Positions 21,517 through 34,279 of a stretch of DNA of 64,000 bases are shown here, piece after piece (within the stretch, counting starts at the first letter, position 1; each line of letters starts with the position of its first letter). Position numbers and translations under genes: made by a program. The notes under the pieces were generated by a model. It ran no database searches. It was not told where the DNA came from and saw only the letters and a list, made by a program, of their open reading frames with translations. This DNA comes from Rhizophlyctis rosea (taxonomy: Eukaryota; Chytridiomycota; Chytridiomycetes; Rhizophlyctidales; Rhizophlyctidaceae). Location: contig JADGJC010000026.1 of the NCBI GenBank assembly GCA_027596075.1, positions 162,047-226,046 of the forward strand, given 5' to 3'.

Positions 21517-24500
21517 CTAAGACAACTCAAAGCCCGCACCGGAATTGATCTGGCCCGCACATACAAAATCGGAAAATCAGGGACACACGAAATGGCACTT
21601 GATAGCACACGGACAGAAGCGCAAGACCATCCCGACGCATGAGCGTTTCGCTGCCCTCCACACAAAAAACTCACCGCATAAACCAACTTCTCCCTCAATA
21701 CCCCCTTCCTCTTATAACTCGGCAACTTCAACAAATTAAAACACGTCGCCGCCGTCGGCAATCTCGTTGCATCCTTCCCAATACCGAATATCGATCCCAA
21801 CGCTCTCACACCTACATTCAGTGCTGTCGTGGTTTGCTGAGCATCGGTGTTGTCGGCGGCGATGTAGCGGATCGTGAAGGGTGGGTGGAGGTGTTGGAAG
21901 CCTCCTACGGGGGGCTGTTGGGGGAGTGAGTGGGTGTGGGGAGAGAGGGATGGGGCAAGAGGAAGGGGACGTACGTTTGAACAAGAAGTGACGAATTTAA
22001 GAAAGGCGGTTTTGTCTTTTGGTGAGAATTCTTCTAGGGTCTAAGGTAGGGAAATTGGTTAGATTTGAGACCATAGAGGGAATGGCCATAAATGCCAATC
22101 CCCACACATCCCAAAAAGGAAAAGGAAAAATTGCCCCTACCTTCCAAAAAGTCCTGATCGTCGGATGCTGGTCAAAATACGCACCTTCATATTGCGTATG
22201 TTTGCGTAAATCATTGACATCTGTCCGTGAAAGAAAAGGTTCAGAAAGGAAAAACATAAGAATATCGGTCAAGGATGCTGCATCCCCCAGTGAAAGATAA
22301 TCCCTTTGGCAAATCGTGCGAGTTTTCGTAACCCATTGTGCTAGCGAACCAAACCCCTGGGACAGAGAGCAAAATGCCCCTTTCCCCAACAGGAACAAGA
22401 TGAAACGTGGAACACTCACCAAACTCAACGTTTTCTCCACACATAAGCCTGAAAAATCCAAAACCATCAATGAAAACCACCACAAAACACGGCACCAGTC
22501 ACAACGCAGCGCAAGAAAAGGCCGCGGGGAAGGGGACAAGACAAAGGACTTACTTCCTCAACTCAGCACTATCAAAAAACCCCACCCACTTATCCGTAAC
22601 CACACTCCGAAACCCTCCAATCAACGCCGCAAACTGCGCTTTGCATTCCTTGTTGAGGCGGTAATCCGCCATCAGGTGGATGTACTCGAATTTCGTGTCG
22701 TTTGTGACGGGGAGGGATGTGCCACCTGGTTTGATTTCTGGGAATGGTGTTTAGGGAAATGGTGAGATCAGGAGATGGAGAGGGAGAGGGCGATACCTTT
22801 GGTGACGATTTCGCCGAACATGTCTTGGTCGATGGTGAATGTAAGGCCTAGGTCTTCGCAGTCACCTGGTGGGTGGGTGGTGATGAGTTCAATCGGTAAA
22901 ATGGGATGCAGTCCCAGCAAACAGAAGCGGAAATATAGAGTTCACTTCGATTCCTTCCTACCTTCATAATGCTTCAAAAATGTCAAATTCTTATACAACT
23001 GCGGGTCTAAAGACGGTAGTTCATCCTGCGTGACATCATAGTTCGCCGCGCAAAAGTAGATTTAGCGTTCCAAGCCACGACACCCATCTAAACCACATCA
23101 GGCCACCCCTTCCCATGAGGAATAATCATCATAAAGGCGGCCAGCAGAAAACCCACCAAAAAGTTCCACCTCCCCAACATCTTTGTGTACACAAACAACG
23201 CGAACGGTATGTCGATCACGATGCCATCGTATAGAGCTTTACCCAACAGCTTGCCCACAAATTGGAAGAGCTCCAAATGGTCTGGCTGGACGGAGGATGA
23301 GGGTGATGGGACGACATTGCCGTTGGGTGTGGTTCGGAAGAGGGAGAGGGAGGGAGAGAATGCTTGTTTGATTGTGTCTTCGAGAAATTCCTGGAGGAGG
23401 ATGGGCGGGTGAGTGAGTTGATGAGAGGGTGTGGATTGAGGGTGTGAATTAGGGGAAGTATTGCGCTGATAGTTACCTTGAAGACACCGTTCTGGTCGAT
23501 ACCAACTTCTTCCAATCCTACAACGTTCCAACAAAGAAACCGTCAGAGCAACTCCAACCAACGATTGATAACATCAACACATCCTCCGCCGCAAATAAAC
23601 AAACTCCTTCTCCACCCCACCCCAACAAACTCAAACAAAGCAAAACTCACCAAACTGATTAACATACTTAACCCTAATCCTTCCCCTCAACGCCGCACCC
23701 CCAACCCTCCCCAACCCCGCAAACCCATCCTCCAAAGCCCTCCCTCTCCGAACCTTCACCCCAAACTCCCCTCCACCCCCCCTATCACTCCCAACCATCC
23801 ACCTAAAAATCTCCACCCTCGTCTTGAACGGCACACACTGCGGCACCTTGCTCAGCACCAAACTAGCTCTCGCGTCCCTGTTCTGAATCAACGTGATACA
23901 CTGAGAAGACGTGATCTCCTTCGGGAGGTAAGACAATTTCATTGGGGCGTCGGAGAAGGGACGACGAATGGAGCGGTCGTGGAGGAGGGAGAGGAGGCGG
24001 TGGGTTGTTGTGGCTATTGGGGGGTGGGGGAGGGGGTGGGTGTAGTAGAGGCGGAAGGTAAATTCGGTTAGGAAGGTCTGGAGGGTTGTCAGTTCGGGGA
24101 GGGTGAAGGGGTGTTGGGTTGTGTAGAGTTCTTCGTCGTCGAGGGTGCTGCGTTGTTTGGACAGAAAGGTGAGAAGAGCCGAGATACCCCACACCCCATT
24201 CAACCGATCTCAACCACCAACGCAAAAAGGGGGGAAACGCATCTCTCCCTTAAAAAAGAGACCAACTCACATAAACAATGCGAACCCAATCTCACAAAAC
24301 AACCTCAAAACCCCCATCAAAGGCTCCTTCTCCACCCCACCCTCAACAGCATCCAAAAACAACCCAACACCCTCCCTCCGCGGTCCAACTTCCCCAAGCA
24401 CCCTCCAAAGCCCCGGCACAAGCCCCGGCGTATAACTCAACCCATTCATTATCGTCACCCTATGCGCTAGAATCGTCTCACTCAACGCGAGATACAGCTC

Positions 24501-26071
24501 GCATTTATCCTTTAAATCAGCGGTGAGCATCGCCATGGCAGGGTTGTTGGTTGGTTGGGGGGTGGGTTGGATGAAGGAGGGGAGGAAGGAGGGTTTTTTG
24601 GGTGCGGAGGACGGCGGTGGGGATGGTGTGAAGGAAATGATTAGGGAGAAGGTTTTGAGGAGGAAGGGGCGGGACCAGAGGTGGGAGAGTTGGGTTACGA
24701 GGAGGTTGAGGAAGTCGGAGGGGATGGTGGGGTTGGGTTTGCCGCTGTACCACTATTTCGTCGTAATATTGGATAGATTCGGACATTGAGTTGATGGGTG
24801 AAGTAACGGAAGCTGAATTCCAAGATGACTGACGACCTCACCTTGAAAATCGGATGATAAGTAACAAGATTCGTAGCCTTCTCACTAACATAATTCGACG
24901 CATGCTGGCACAAAATGGACAACGCCCACATCCGATGCGGATCCTCTTCACCGGCCGCCACAACTTTCGTCGAACCCTCCACCCTCCGATACAACTCCAC
25001 AAGATTCCCCGCCAAGTACAACGCCTGCTCTCCCTCCAACCGACCCAACAGCCGCTCCCGCCAGTTTCGATTACCCGCTACAGCCTGCGAGACGCGCTGG
25101 AGGACTTGTGCGCGCGTCAGCATGGCGAGGCATTGTGCGTCGGCGAAGGAAGTCAGTAGGGGTGTTGTTAGGATGTGGAGGGTGAAGGAGAGGAGTATGT
25201 CGTCGGATGGAGATGTCACGGTTTCGTCTGATGGGAGGGGTGTTTCATCCGGGTCCACGGCCGTGATCATGAGACTGATGTGCATGATGGCGTTTAACCA
25301 GAGATGGGTTTTCTTCTGAATATCAGACGGAGTGTCATTGGCTTTGCCGGGATGTTTGTAGCGGTGTAAGAGCTCTCCTTTTGTTTGGTGGAGGATTGCT
25401 GACGACCAGCGCTCAAACAATCCGTCGCCAACTAAACTGCTATGAATTTCCCTTGCGATTGCTTTCGTCGGGTATTGTTTCACATCCATATATGATATTA
25501 GGAACCGGAGCTCAGGACCTGACAGATATGGAGTAGAGTATGTGGAGTCGGGTTTGAGAGTCTTTGTTACTTGCTCTGGACCGGAAACCCTGATAACACA
25601 TGTCTGTGCGAGGTCTCGGAGGACTCGCTCAGCGACTGGCCGCGCTTCGGGCTCTGTCAGGTATCGACACAGGACCAGGGAGGACGCTTTAGGTGCAGGC
25701 GGTACTAGCAACCTTTTGCAGCAGTGTGCGAGGCGAGCAGTGTCACTTGCTGCGTCGTAAAAACGCAGGAACACCCACGCCTGGCAAAGAGGTGTTGGCG
25801 AAGGTATGTCTGTCGTGGTGGCTGATGGTTCAAAAGACGTCCAACCATCCCACACCGAGCGCAGCCGCTTCTTTGCCACTGATTTGGACGCAACCGTTCT
25901 CATGCAACGTGTTATGGTTCTGGCTGCGTTGTCCTTCTTCTCAGAGTCCTGGTCTGCCTTTCTGCGAGCCTCCCTTTCCAGTCTCTCCAGTCTCGCCTTT
26001 TCCGCCACGGACTTTCCACCTGCTCCTCCTGCCTTTCCGGCAGGAAGCGCGTCCCAGCCTCCTAACGGCAT
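21517..26071 (-). CDS. HECT E3 ubiquitin ligase, Hul5/UBE3C type
   Basis: Thirteen exons: 26071..24842, 24752..24271, 24147..23651, 23517..23477, 23390..23157, 23025..22962, 22865..22797, 22737..22554, 22448..22420, 22220..22141, 22040..21975, 21914..21675 and 21549..21517 (about 1082 aa); phases agree throughout. The N-terminus has the family's Lys/Arg/Glu-rich helix and an IQ-like segment (ARTITRCMRTVASKSVAKKR). The HECT domain includes GLEEVGIDQNGVFKEFLED, FQFVGKLLGKALYDGIVIDI, MLGRWNFLDELPSLDPQLY, NDLRKHTQYEGAYFDQHPTI and LPTAATCFNLLKLP, in which Cys1050 is the catalytic cysteine. It ends in the conserved GFELS. Homologues extend ubiquitin chains at the proteasome. The very short exons (29 and 33 nt) were placed by alignment to the family. 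Confidence 0.93.
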
Positions 26072-26337
26072 AGTGATATACTCTGCTAACGACCTATGAA
26101 TGGCTGGTTGAAAAGCACTCGTAATGGGTCAGCGAGAGAGAGAGAGAAGTCTGAGCGTGGGCATGGGATCACCCCTCACAGTGGGTGGCTGTGACTTCTC
26201 ATCTGTTCCAAAAAAGGATAGATCGGCAGTGTTGGTTGAACACGAACTGCCCAACCCGCACTTCAAACTGTACAATACATGTACTCCTCAAGCCCATTTG
26301 TATGGTGTGTATTCAAAAAGTACATGTCGACAATGTT

Positions 26338-28413
26338 TTAATCCCATGCACCACACACATCGTCGTCTTCTGCCTCTGGCTCTATCTCCTGCCGTGATCC
26401 ATCCGCTTGTCTTCTCCTCCCTCTCCCCCTAATAACATTCAACACCCCACCATACCGCTCCAAAAGCCTCAAAGCAACCTTATCATTTCTTGCATAAGCC
26501 GTCTGAACAACCCTCCCACTACACCCATTAGGGTTCGCCCCTCCCTCCAACAACAACTCCATGACATCATGTCTGCCTTTTTTAACAGCTTCCAAGAGAG
26601 CCGGACAAGCCGCACCGTCTAACCTAATGCCATTCTTGATTAACAGCTTAACGATGTGAATACAATCACCCCCGTCACAATCTCGTACAACAATTGCCAA
26701 CGCCTGGTTAGGATGCTTCTTCGTGCGGAAAAGAACGGGCGGGTCAGCAAGGGAGATGATGTGATGCAGTGCGAAAAGCTTGGGAAATTTGGCCAATTTG
26801 GACGCAAGGAACAGGAAGTAAGGGTCGTTCTTGATGGTGGCGTCAGCGGATTGGAGGATGTGGAAGGCCACTAGTGGTGTGTTGTTTTCGAAGGTTGCTT
26901 GAACGTCTTCTTTGGTGATTTTATAACCGTGGGATAGCAGTAGAGTGGTGACTTGGCGATACCACTGCAGGGTAATTTCAAATGAGTGACACGCTGCACT
27001 GACAAGTCCGGAGACATTGAACAATCAACTTACTTCAAAATCACCAGGTTTCCACCGCGCAAACTCTCCAGGCAGCCGAAAGTCGAGTAAACTCATTCCA
27101 TCCGCAACCTTTCACCCAGCCTCTAGTATCGTCCTCAATGCGTCCAAATTCCCCACCCCAACGGCTAGTTGGAATAAGCAATACGGCTTTGGAAATTGGA
27201 ACCGCCAGTCGAATGAATATTGATTGCAATATTGATACAGTGTTCCGTAGTGGTCGTACTTTGGGTCCGGGGTATTTGGGTTGAGACCCGAAGAAAGGAA
27301 GTGTAGGAGGAGGTGTTTACAGCGGTCTGGTATGGACCAAGGAGCAAGGTGGACTGAGTGGTGTCGATATCGTTCATGCTTCCGTACATCTGTGCATACC
27401 CGGATGACCGTATTAGTCAATTGACCTATGGAAGCAGAAAGAATGCCCAGACACTGTACCCAAATTTCTCGACCCAAAACCCCAAAAATAGTGCGTTCCA
27501 TCTGCACCCCTCGAGTTTTGAGAAACTGATACGTTTCCGGGTCACTGTATTTGCCTATGAGGTTGTACACGTGCTGCTGGAAGAAACATTCCAGATCTTG
27601 GTCGAAGCGAGCCGGTCGGCTTTGAGGAATCTTCAAGTCGAATCCGGCAACCACTTTGCGGACTGAAGTGTATTGACATTTTGTCAAGGGCAGTGTCCAG
27701 ATGTCGATGTACTGAAGAAGAGTTCGTTCATTTGAAGGACCGAAATAGTTGAGATCTGTGGATATACCCTCGTTGATCAGAAGCTGGATTTATTGCGTTA
27801 GCAATGCCTCTCTTTGTTCGAAATCCTCGGAAGCCCCAAATATCCTAAAAGTCCAATCAAGCTTACATCCAGCATGAGTTCCTTATCTCCACCCTCCACC
27901 TCCTCATTGTTCCACAATCCCACTAATCCTTCCTTGATACACTCGCCCCAAATCCGGTTTGGTTGCTCAGGTCGTCTAGCACAACATAATCTGGCCACCT
28001 CCACAGACCCTTTTTCGATAGCATATGCCCCGGCCCAGTTGTCCTCGCACGGAAGTGAGATGTGCTCATACCACACCCAATAAGAGGAGTTGCTTGGTTG
28101 TTTCGAGCGCAATCTTTGGTGGGACTTCTGACATTTGATACAGAGAGTTGTGGCCGTTTATGTACCAGTGAAGTGGGTGACGTATGGTGCGGTTGAGCCA
28201 TAGGTGGGAGGTGAGGATTTGAGAAAGGTCTTTGGAAGTGAGGAGTGTTCTGGTGTTACGGCAGAGAAGTGGTATTTGACGCGTAAGGGAAAGACTGGCG
28301 CTTGTTGTTGCGACGTAGCGGATGATCTCAAATGGGAGGTTTGGGTTTTGAAGCATCGGTTGACGGCTAGGTATTCGAGGCCCGCACCCGACGAGAGGAG
28401 CTGGTTCGGACAT
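26338..28413 (-). pseudogene. F-box/ankyrin-repeat gene with apparent disabling lesions
   Basis: Segments 28413..27867, 27783..27034 and 26964..26338 read as one ankyrin-type protein. It opens with an F-box-like helix (NPNLPFEIIRYVATTS), then ankyrin-like units (KIALETTKQLLLLG, NWAGAYAIEKGSVEVARLCC, LYQYCNQYS, LFQLAVGVGNLDALRTILEAG, WYRQVTTLLLSHGYKIT, CPALLEAVKKGRHDVMELL, LEGGANPNG). Two GT-AG introns (27784..27866 and 26965..27033) join in phase. Two problems remain. Near 28080-28090 the frame must shift by one base (LLLLG to WYEH) with no plausible intron. Near 27117 an in-frame TGA follows LEAG while coding-like sequence continues in the same frame (KVADGMSLLDFRLPGEFARW). Either the gene is decaying, or there are sequencing errors or unusual introns. 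The 3' ankyrin block is well preserved. Confidence 0.6.
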
Positions 28414-28936
28414 CAGGCGACACTCGTAACAAGCAATGACTTCAGAGTATTGTCAATATTGGCAGCCGATGAGATCTGGATAGGATGAACGGTGCTTTAT
28501 ATTTTGCAAAGGAAGGCCTGGAAGGGGAAGTTGGCAATTGGGAAGGCAACTGTTCTGTGACTGCGGAGTTGAGCAAGAGGAGCCAAAGGGCGAGTTTGTG
28601 GCCAATTTCAGGAAGTCCGAAGTTGGGGACTGTCCTCGTGGCTTAGACTTTTCATCTTTCCTAAAATGGCAGTGGTTGAACAAGCCACTCGGTCACACGG
28701 CCAACGCACCTAACACAAGGGGTCTTGTCTCATTCCCTCTTTCTCACACTCCCTTCCCCATTTTCTCACATGTTCAAGATCGTAATTTCGTTTTCATCAC
28801 CAAGACCATCAAGACCATCAGGATCCATCCGCAATATATACAGTCAAGTCAAGACCACTCGCCGTCAAGATCCACAGGCATTCCAAGACCTGTGTGCATC
28901 CTCGGCGAAGCTCGCATGAGCCGCAAGTCCCTCCAT

Positions 28937-29671
28937 GTTCGGCATGTGCAAAACATCAGCAACCAAGACTCGCCACAAGCATCCCACAAGACCAACTCTC
29001 TCTCCCTCGCTCGAGTGCAAACCCGTCATGGGCCACTTTCTGCGACGCGACGTTCCTTCTTTGGACATTGCGAACACCCAGTCTTTCGAGGCGCTAGGGG
29101 GTGGGGCCTGTCGTGGCCTAAATCTGACTAACACAGTTCCTTTTCCGTGCTACCGTGGCATGTGCAAGACGTCAGCAAACCAAGACCCTCGCTCACAAGA
29201 TGCCTGTACCTCAAGACTCAAGACTAACCCTCTTTCCTATGCTTGAGTGATACCCGTCATGGGTCACTCTTGTGTGCGCGACGTTCCTTTTTGGACATTG
29301 CGAAACACCCAGGGATGGGGCCTGTAGTGGTCCGAAACTGTGTACAGATCTCAAGACCACCAAGCAAGAACAACACCAACCAAGAACAAGACCAAGAACA
29401 AGACCAAGCGCCAACAAGACCATCAGGCGCCCACAAGACCAAGCGCCAACAAGACCAAGCGCCAACAAGACCAAGCGCCAAAAAGACCGCGCGACAACAA
29501 GACCAAAGCGCCAACAAGACCAAGCGCAAACAAGACCAAGTTCGAACAAGTCCATCAATGACATCACAACCCAAGACCCAAGATTAACTTTCTCCCTCCC
29601 GCGAGGTCCTTTTTGAGACCCTGCACACACCCGGTCATGTGGGGGTGGAGCCTGTTATGGCTTGAATCTGC
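28937..29671 (+). repeat. Diverged segmental repeat, three copies
   Basis: Copy A (28937-29130) and copy B (29153-29340) share, in order, GCATGTGCAA, ATCAGCAA/GTCAGCAAA, CCAAGAC, CCCGTCATGGG, GCGACGTTCCTT, TTTGGACATTGCGAA, CACCCAG and TGGGGCCTGT. Copy C (29594-29671) keeps only the right part (GGTCCTTTTTGAGACC, CACACCCGGTCATG, GGAGCCTGTTATGGC). Spacing between copies A and B is about 215 bp. Confidence 0.75.
29384..29556 (+). repeat. 16-bp minisatellite, about ten copies
   Basis: Imperfect tandem copies of AAGACCAAGCGCCAAC with variants (AAGACCATCAGGCGCCCAC, AAGACCGCGCGACAAC, AAGACCAAGTTCGAAC). The unit length is not a multiple of three and all frames read as low complexity, so it is not coding. 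Confidence 0.85.
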
Positions 29672-30270
29672 ATTGTCAGCAGCATCGTCTCTTTCGGGTG
29701 GGAAAACAAGGGTGGGCAATCGGCAAGTCAAGTTTGTCTCGACCTTTCAAGATCAAGCTAAGAGGGGAAACAAGAATTCAAGGCCTCATCCAACGTGTTG
29801 TCTGAGTGGGAAGCTCATGTTTTTGGAACATGTGCAAGAAACCATCAGAGCACAAAAGAAACCATCGAACTTCGCGAACCAACTCTGTCACTTCAAGGCC
29901 TATTCTTTAACCATGCAAACATGTTCAATACATCACTTATAAGATGCTCTTGAGTAAATTCCGTTGCTTTTGACCGTTCATTCCACTTGCTTTCTTTCGC
30001 ATTGCAAACAACAGCATCCCTACCCTCACACGAGCACACCAAAAACAACACAGTCATATATGGTATGGACAGACCCACAAAGGAAAGACAAAAAAAGGAT
30101 AAATTTGATATAAAAACATGTACATGAAAAACCACACTGCTAAAACGATGCGCCGACACAAAACAGCTAAACGCCCCACCACCTAATGGTATCTACTCCT
30201 ATATACAGACTCGCAGAAAGAAAAACAATGAAAAAAAATCCAAACCCAACGATCTCAACAATGAAACCCA

Positions 30271-32656
30271 TCACACCATATTCAACCCCATCCTAAACAA
30301 CTTCTCACTCGGCTGCCCAACACCCACCCCACCCCCACCCCCAACCACAATCTTCCCCACACCCTCCTCCTCCCCCTCCCCCTCCCCTCCACCATCCCCC
30401 GCACCACCACCCCCACTCAACCCCCTCATCCTCATCAACTCCGCCCTCATCCCCATACTAGTCGGACTCCTCCTACTAGCCTCCTCAAAAAACTCCATCA
30501 ACACATCCCACGCTCCCTCCACTTCCCTCCTCCCCACCCCTCCCTTTTGACCCTCCCACCCCTCACACCCCCTAACAACCAAAATCCCCAACCCACATTC
30601 GAAGACGCAGAGCGAAGCATAGGGATCCGGATCCCTCATATCCGTACTATTCGTCGCTTTCTTTAACCACCTCAACGCCTGCGCTACGTCCAACACGCCT
30701 TTTAGAACCATATCGAGGTGGTGGCTCCTGTTTGGGAAGTAGCGCATTGCACTGGGACGGTGGAGGAGGACGCGGGCGGTCGAGTGTTGGACGGCTATTA
30801 TTGCGAGCGTGACGGGTGAGAGGCCTTGTGGGAGTGGGTGGGTAGGAGCGTCGGGGAGTTCGACGCGGAAACAGCGGGGGAGGGAGGAGACATAGTTGTT
30901 TATTGAGACGTCGAAATCGCGGAGGACTTCGTCGGAGACTTTTACGTCGCGGGGTTTTTCGCCGCCGGATTTTTGGTCTTCTTGCCATTGGTATACTTCG
31001 CCCAGAATGAAGAACAACCGGCCGATTTGGACGAAGGGTGAAAGTGGATCCGGCAAGAACCCGTTACGTTCCCATTCTAGGAGTGCGGCTTCGTCGGAGG
31101 ATTCCCAGAGGATTTCGGGGCCGGGGTAAGGCATGCGGGCTGGGCCGTGGGATTGCGGGATCATGAGGGGTCGGTTGGCGTGCGTTGCGTAGGCGCGGTC
31201 GATGATGAAGCAGGACCACCAGACGCGGCGGCGGGCGTCGCGTTCTAGGGCGGTTAGGCCGGGGAATTGGATGGGGTCTGTGTCGAGGCGGAGGAAGAAG
31301 GCCATGCGGATGGCGATGCCGCTGTAGGTCCATTGTGTGGATGCTGATTTTGAAAAGGAGGCAACGACGCAGGTTAGCAGAGGTCGTTTCCGAAACCAAA
31401 CAGATCACTAAAGACACAACATCGCGCCGTTTTACAAGACATGACAAGCCCAGAGACCCACACAACCAACGCTCACCTTCACCAATAGCCCCCGAAAACT
31501 TCCCCAACAAAATCAACGCCGAAATAGTCAACAAATTCGGTTCCTCATCCGTCGCCCTCGCAACTAACTTTTTCGCCCACCTCCCAAATGCCGTGCTCAC
31601 ATTCTTCTTACACCCCTCCACAGCACCCAACGCCACCGTCGCCGGATGCGTCGCAAAAATCGAAGAGTGACAACACATGGCCGCCAACACCAACGGTGGG
31701 AGACGGTTCTCATGCCACAACCTCGTCACCGCATGGCGGTTAAGGAACGTCAGTGGGATGCGGCCGTGGGCGTGTTGCCAGTAGAGGCTGACGCACTCGT
31801 CGTAGGCTTCGCGGGGGAGCGCGCTGGCTGGGAGGGAGGGGTCTATTTCGGTGAAGTAGGGGATTGAGCCGGAGGGTGGGGGGGTCATGTAGGGGGAGTG
31901 GGAGGCGTGGCGTTCGAAGACTGTCATGTCGCTTCCGTGGGTTGAGGAGGGCGATGGGGAGGCTCCTCCACCACCACCGTTGGTTGGGTAGTGTGCGAAT
32001 GGTAATGGTGGGGGTAAGTGGTGGTGGTGGTGATGTTGTTGCTGGGGTTGATGATGGTCGGGGGGTGGGGGGAGGTGGTGCGAATCCGATATGGTTGATT
32101 TTGGGGAGTGGGAGGAGTGAGAGGCGGTTGGAGGGGAGTGAAGAAGAGGTGGTGGGGCCGGCGTTCCCTTCTCATTTCCTTTGATGGAAGTATGTTTGAC
32201 TTCCTTCACTGGCCCCACCTCCGCAAAAAAAGCCGCTTCTGGTTCTTTGACGGTTCCCACGTAAACGATTCGGATCAACCGATAGCACATCCTTGACCAT
32301 TCTTTGTCCTGTTCGCCGACGCCCAGCAGCCCGCTCAACAGCTCTCCACCGTACACCACCACCAGATCCCTGATTCCTTCCAGTGTCCATACCCACAATG
32401 GACTTCGTGACCGTGGGAGATGAACCAATAATCGCGCGGATGGAGATGTACGTTTTTGTTGAGGATTGGTAATTGTGAGTGCTCGACAGAATGGTCGAAT
32501 ATCGTAGTATCGTGGCAAGGGGTTAGGTAGATTTGATGCATTGGAATTTTGAGGAGCTACTTCTGGGAATAGGGGTTCATTGTTGTGCAGTAAAGGTCCT
32601 TCTGAATCGGATATGCATGCCCCAGTTGGCACGAAGGAGGGTGCTGCGCTCGACAT
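30271..32656 (-). CDS. Fungal-specific transcription factor domain protein
   Basis: Exons 32656..31477 and 31343..30271 (750 aa); the intron joins in phase 1. The middle homology region of Zn2Cys6 regulators is clear: YDECVSLYWQHAHGRIPLTF, LPPLVLAAMCCHSS, LLTISALILLGKFSGAIGEA then QWTYSGIAIRMAFFLRLD, LERDARRRVWWSCFIIDRAY and an HSTARVLLHRPSAM helix. No Cys6 zinc cluster is present in the open frame. The N-terminal region instead has YYDIRPFCRALT and a WVWTLEGIRDLVVVYGGELL segment, followed by a His/Pro/Gln/Gly-rich linker with a six-His run. It is probably nuclear; it may bind DNA through a partner or through an unrecognised upstream exon. The C-terminus is Gly/Glu-rich. Targets are not indicated by the neighbours. 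Confidence 0.85.
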
Positions 32657-34279
32657 TTTCGTCGTGCGAGTAAGAAAGTGTATTGTTTGCGAAAGGCGGT
32701 GTGGTGGCTGGGAGTTGTGATATCGTGGGCGCTGGAAGGCTTGAGAAAAACCAGGTCTCTATTAGAAGTTCACTCCAACTGAAATCGTTCTGATGTTTAC
32801 GCGTCCGCTCGAACGTTAGGACCTACAACAGTAAAAGTCTAGTGCCTGCTTCTTGTCTAGTACCATCAGTGTCTAGGAAGCGATCCTCTTAGTAGTTGCA
32901 ACGAAAAGGACTTCACACACGTGAGGAAAAAGCCAGCCGACTGTGTGGATAGATGTGACACCCTATGTCAACGTTCCGAGCCGGGTAGCGTGGGAAAGTC
33001 CAAACAGTATTCCGAAAGAGGGAACCCTTTCAGGGTTGTGTGTATTGTGTGAGAGTAGATATGGGGTTGACAGCACATATAGGAAGTAGGTGGGTGCTAG
33101 AGACTGCAAAGAGTGCCAAGAGGGAGAGCAGCAGTAAGCAATCAAGCATTGGTCTTGCAGGGTGGTCATATCCCCACTGGAAGAGTGGGCCCCGGGGGGG
33201 TCCGGGCGTCCGATGAAGCTTGAATGCCCCTGAGGGCCATTGCAGGCATGCATGATGCAGGGCGACCTTCCAAATGACCTCGCCCGCTCATTCATGATCC
33301 CTCCAGGAAAGGCAATTGGCAAATCAATAAGGGACATGGGTGATCATGAATGGATCATTGATCGGAGCGATCAGAATATGCATGCAGTCGTGACTGTGAC
33401 ACAAATGGGCCCAATACTCGGATGCGGGGCTCATCAGGGGCTCATCAGGGGCTGAGTGGTTCCAGAACTCCAGACTTCAGGCTTGGCCCCGTGGCCCTAT
33501 TGGGATGCAACTAGAATCTGTAAAGATTGAAAATCATCAAGGGTTTGGCACGATCCCAACCTTTTTTTTTAGGTGCAATAAACAGTGGCTCTAGTTGCAG
33601 ATCACGTATCCTCCTATCAAGGTTATCCCCTTCATGATCGCATTTGGGAATGCAGGGACTATCGGATGTCCGAGCCTTCCGAGAACAACTGGAACCAGGT
33701 CGGGTTTCGCACTCGTATCACTCCCTTCGTGGATAGGACCCTGAAGCAGCACAAGGCCCACACTTCATTTTGACCGTGGACGATCGATCTAGCATGTCTG
33801 AATAGTGTATTCAGTGTGTCTACTTGGATGACCAATTGCGTCTGCAAACCCTAAACTTGCGGTTTGACCTTTCAACAACAATGTCGTATCCTTCAAATGT
33901 GGGAGACTGGGACGGGAACCTCTCACCCCTTCATCCGCCAAAAGTTCGAGCTACAAGTTTCGACCTAGCCTCATAGATAACAATGCAAAACCTTTTTTTT
34001 TTTGCATCATGACGTCAATGCGGTCCTTTCCGATGCATCGGAGATGGGTGGTGCTAAAATTGAATACGAATCCGTTGGTAGCTTTATGGCCACCCAATGG
34101 CAATGCTTACCTCATACAAGGTTGCTTACCTTTTTGAGGTTAATTCCCATTGTCTCAATTAGGTAAGCTTAATTCCGCAGGTATAGGACCCTGGAAAACA
34201 CCCAGACGCAGCTCCTTGACATCCACCCATTTTCTCATCGCGCAAGCTTTTGCCCAACTCCCCCAACACCCGTCCAGAA
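32657..34279. other. Long divergent intergenic region, nothing recognised
   Basis: 1.6 kb between the transcription factor and the DUF900-like gene. Contains homopolymer runs (T8 near 33565, T10 near 33990), a short G run near 33195 and no supported ORF or RNA gene. It presumably holds both promoters. Confidence 0.55.

Larger units (their letters stand above)
28414..30270. other. Gene-free region with segmental and tandem repeats
   Basis: 1.86 kb with no convincing gene. ORFs here are low-complexity products of repeats (Gln/Lys/Thr/Asp-rich). It contains three copies of a diverged segment of about 100-200 bp and a 16-bp tandem array, listed separately. The right end (30150-30270) is A-rich and probably 3' flank of the next gene. 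Confidence 0.65.

Noticed and set aside
29243..29616. Gln/Lys/Thr/Asp-rich ORFs of about 114 aa
   Set aside because: Translation of a 16-bp tandem repeat; open in several frames because the repeat lacks stops.
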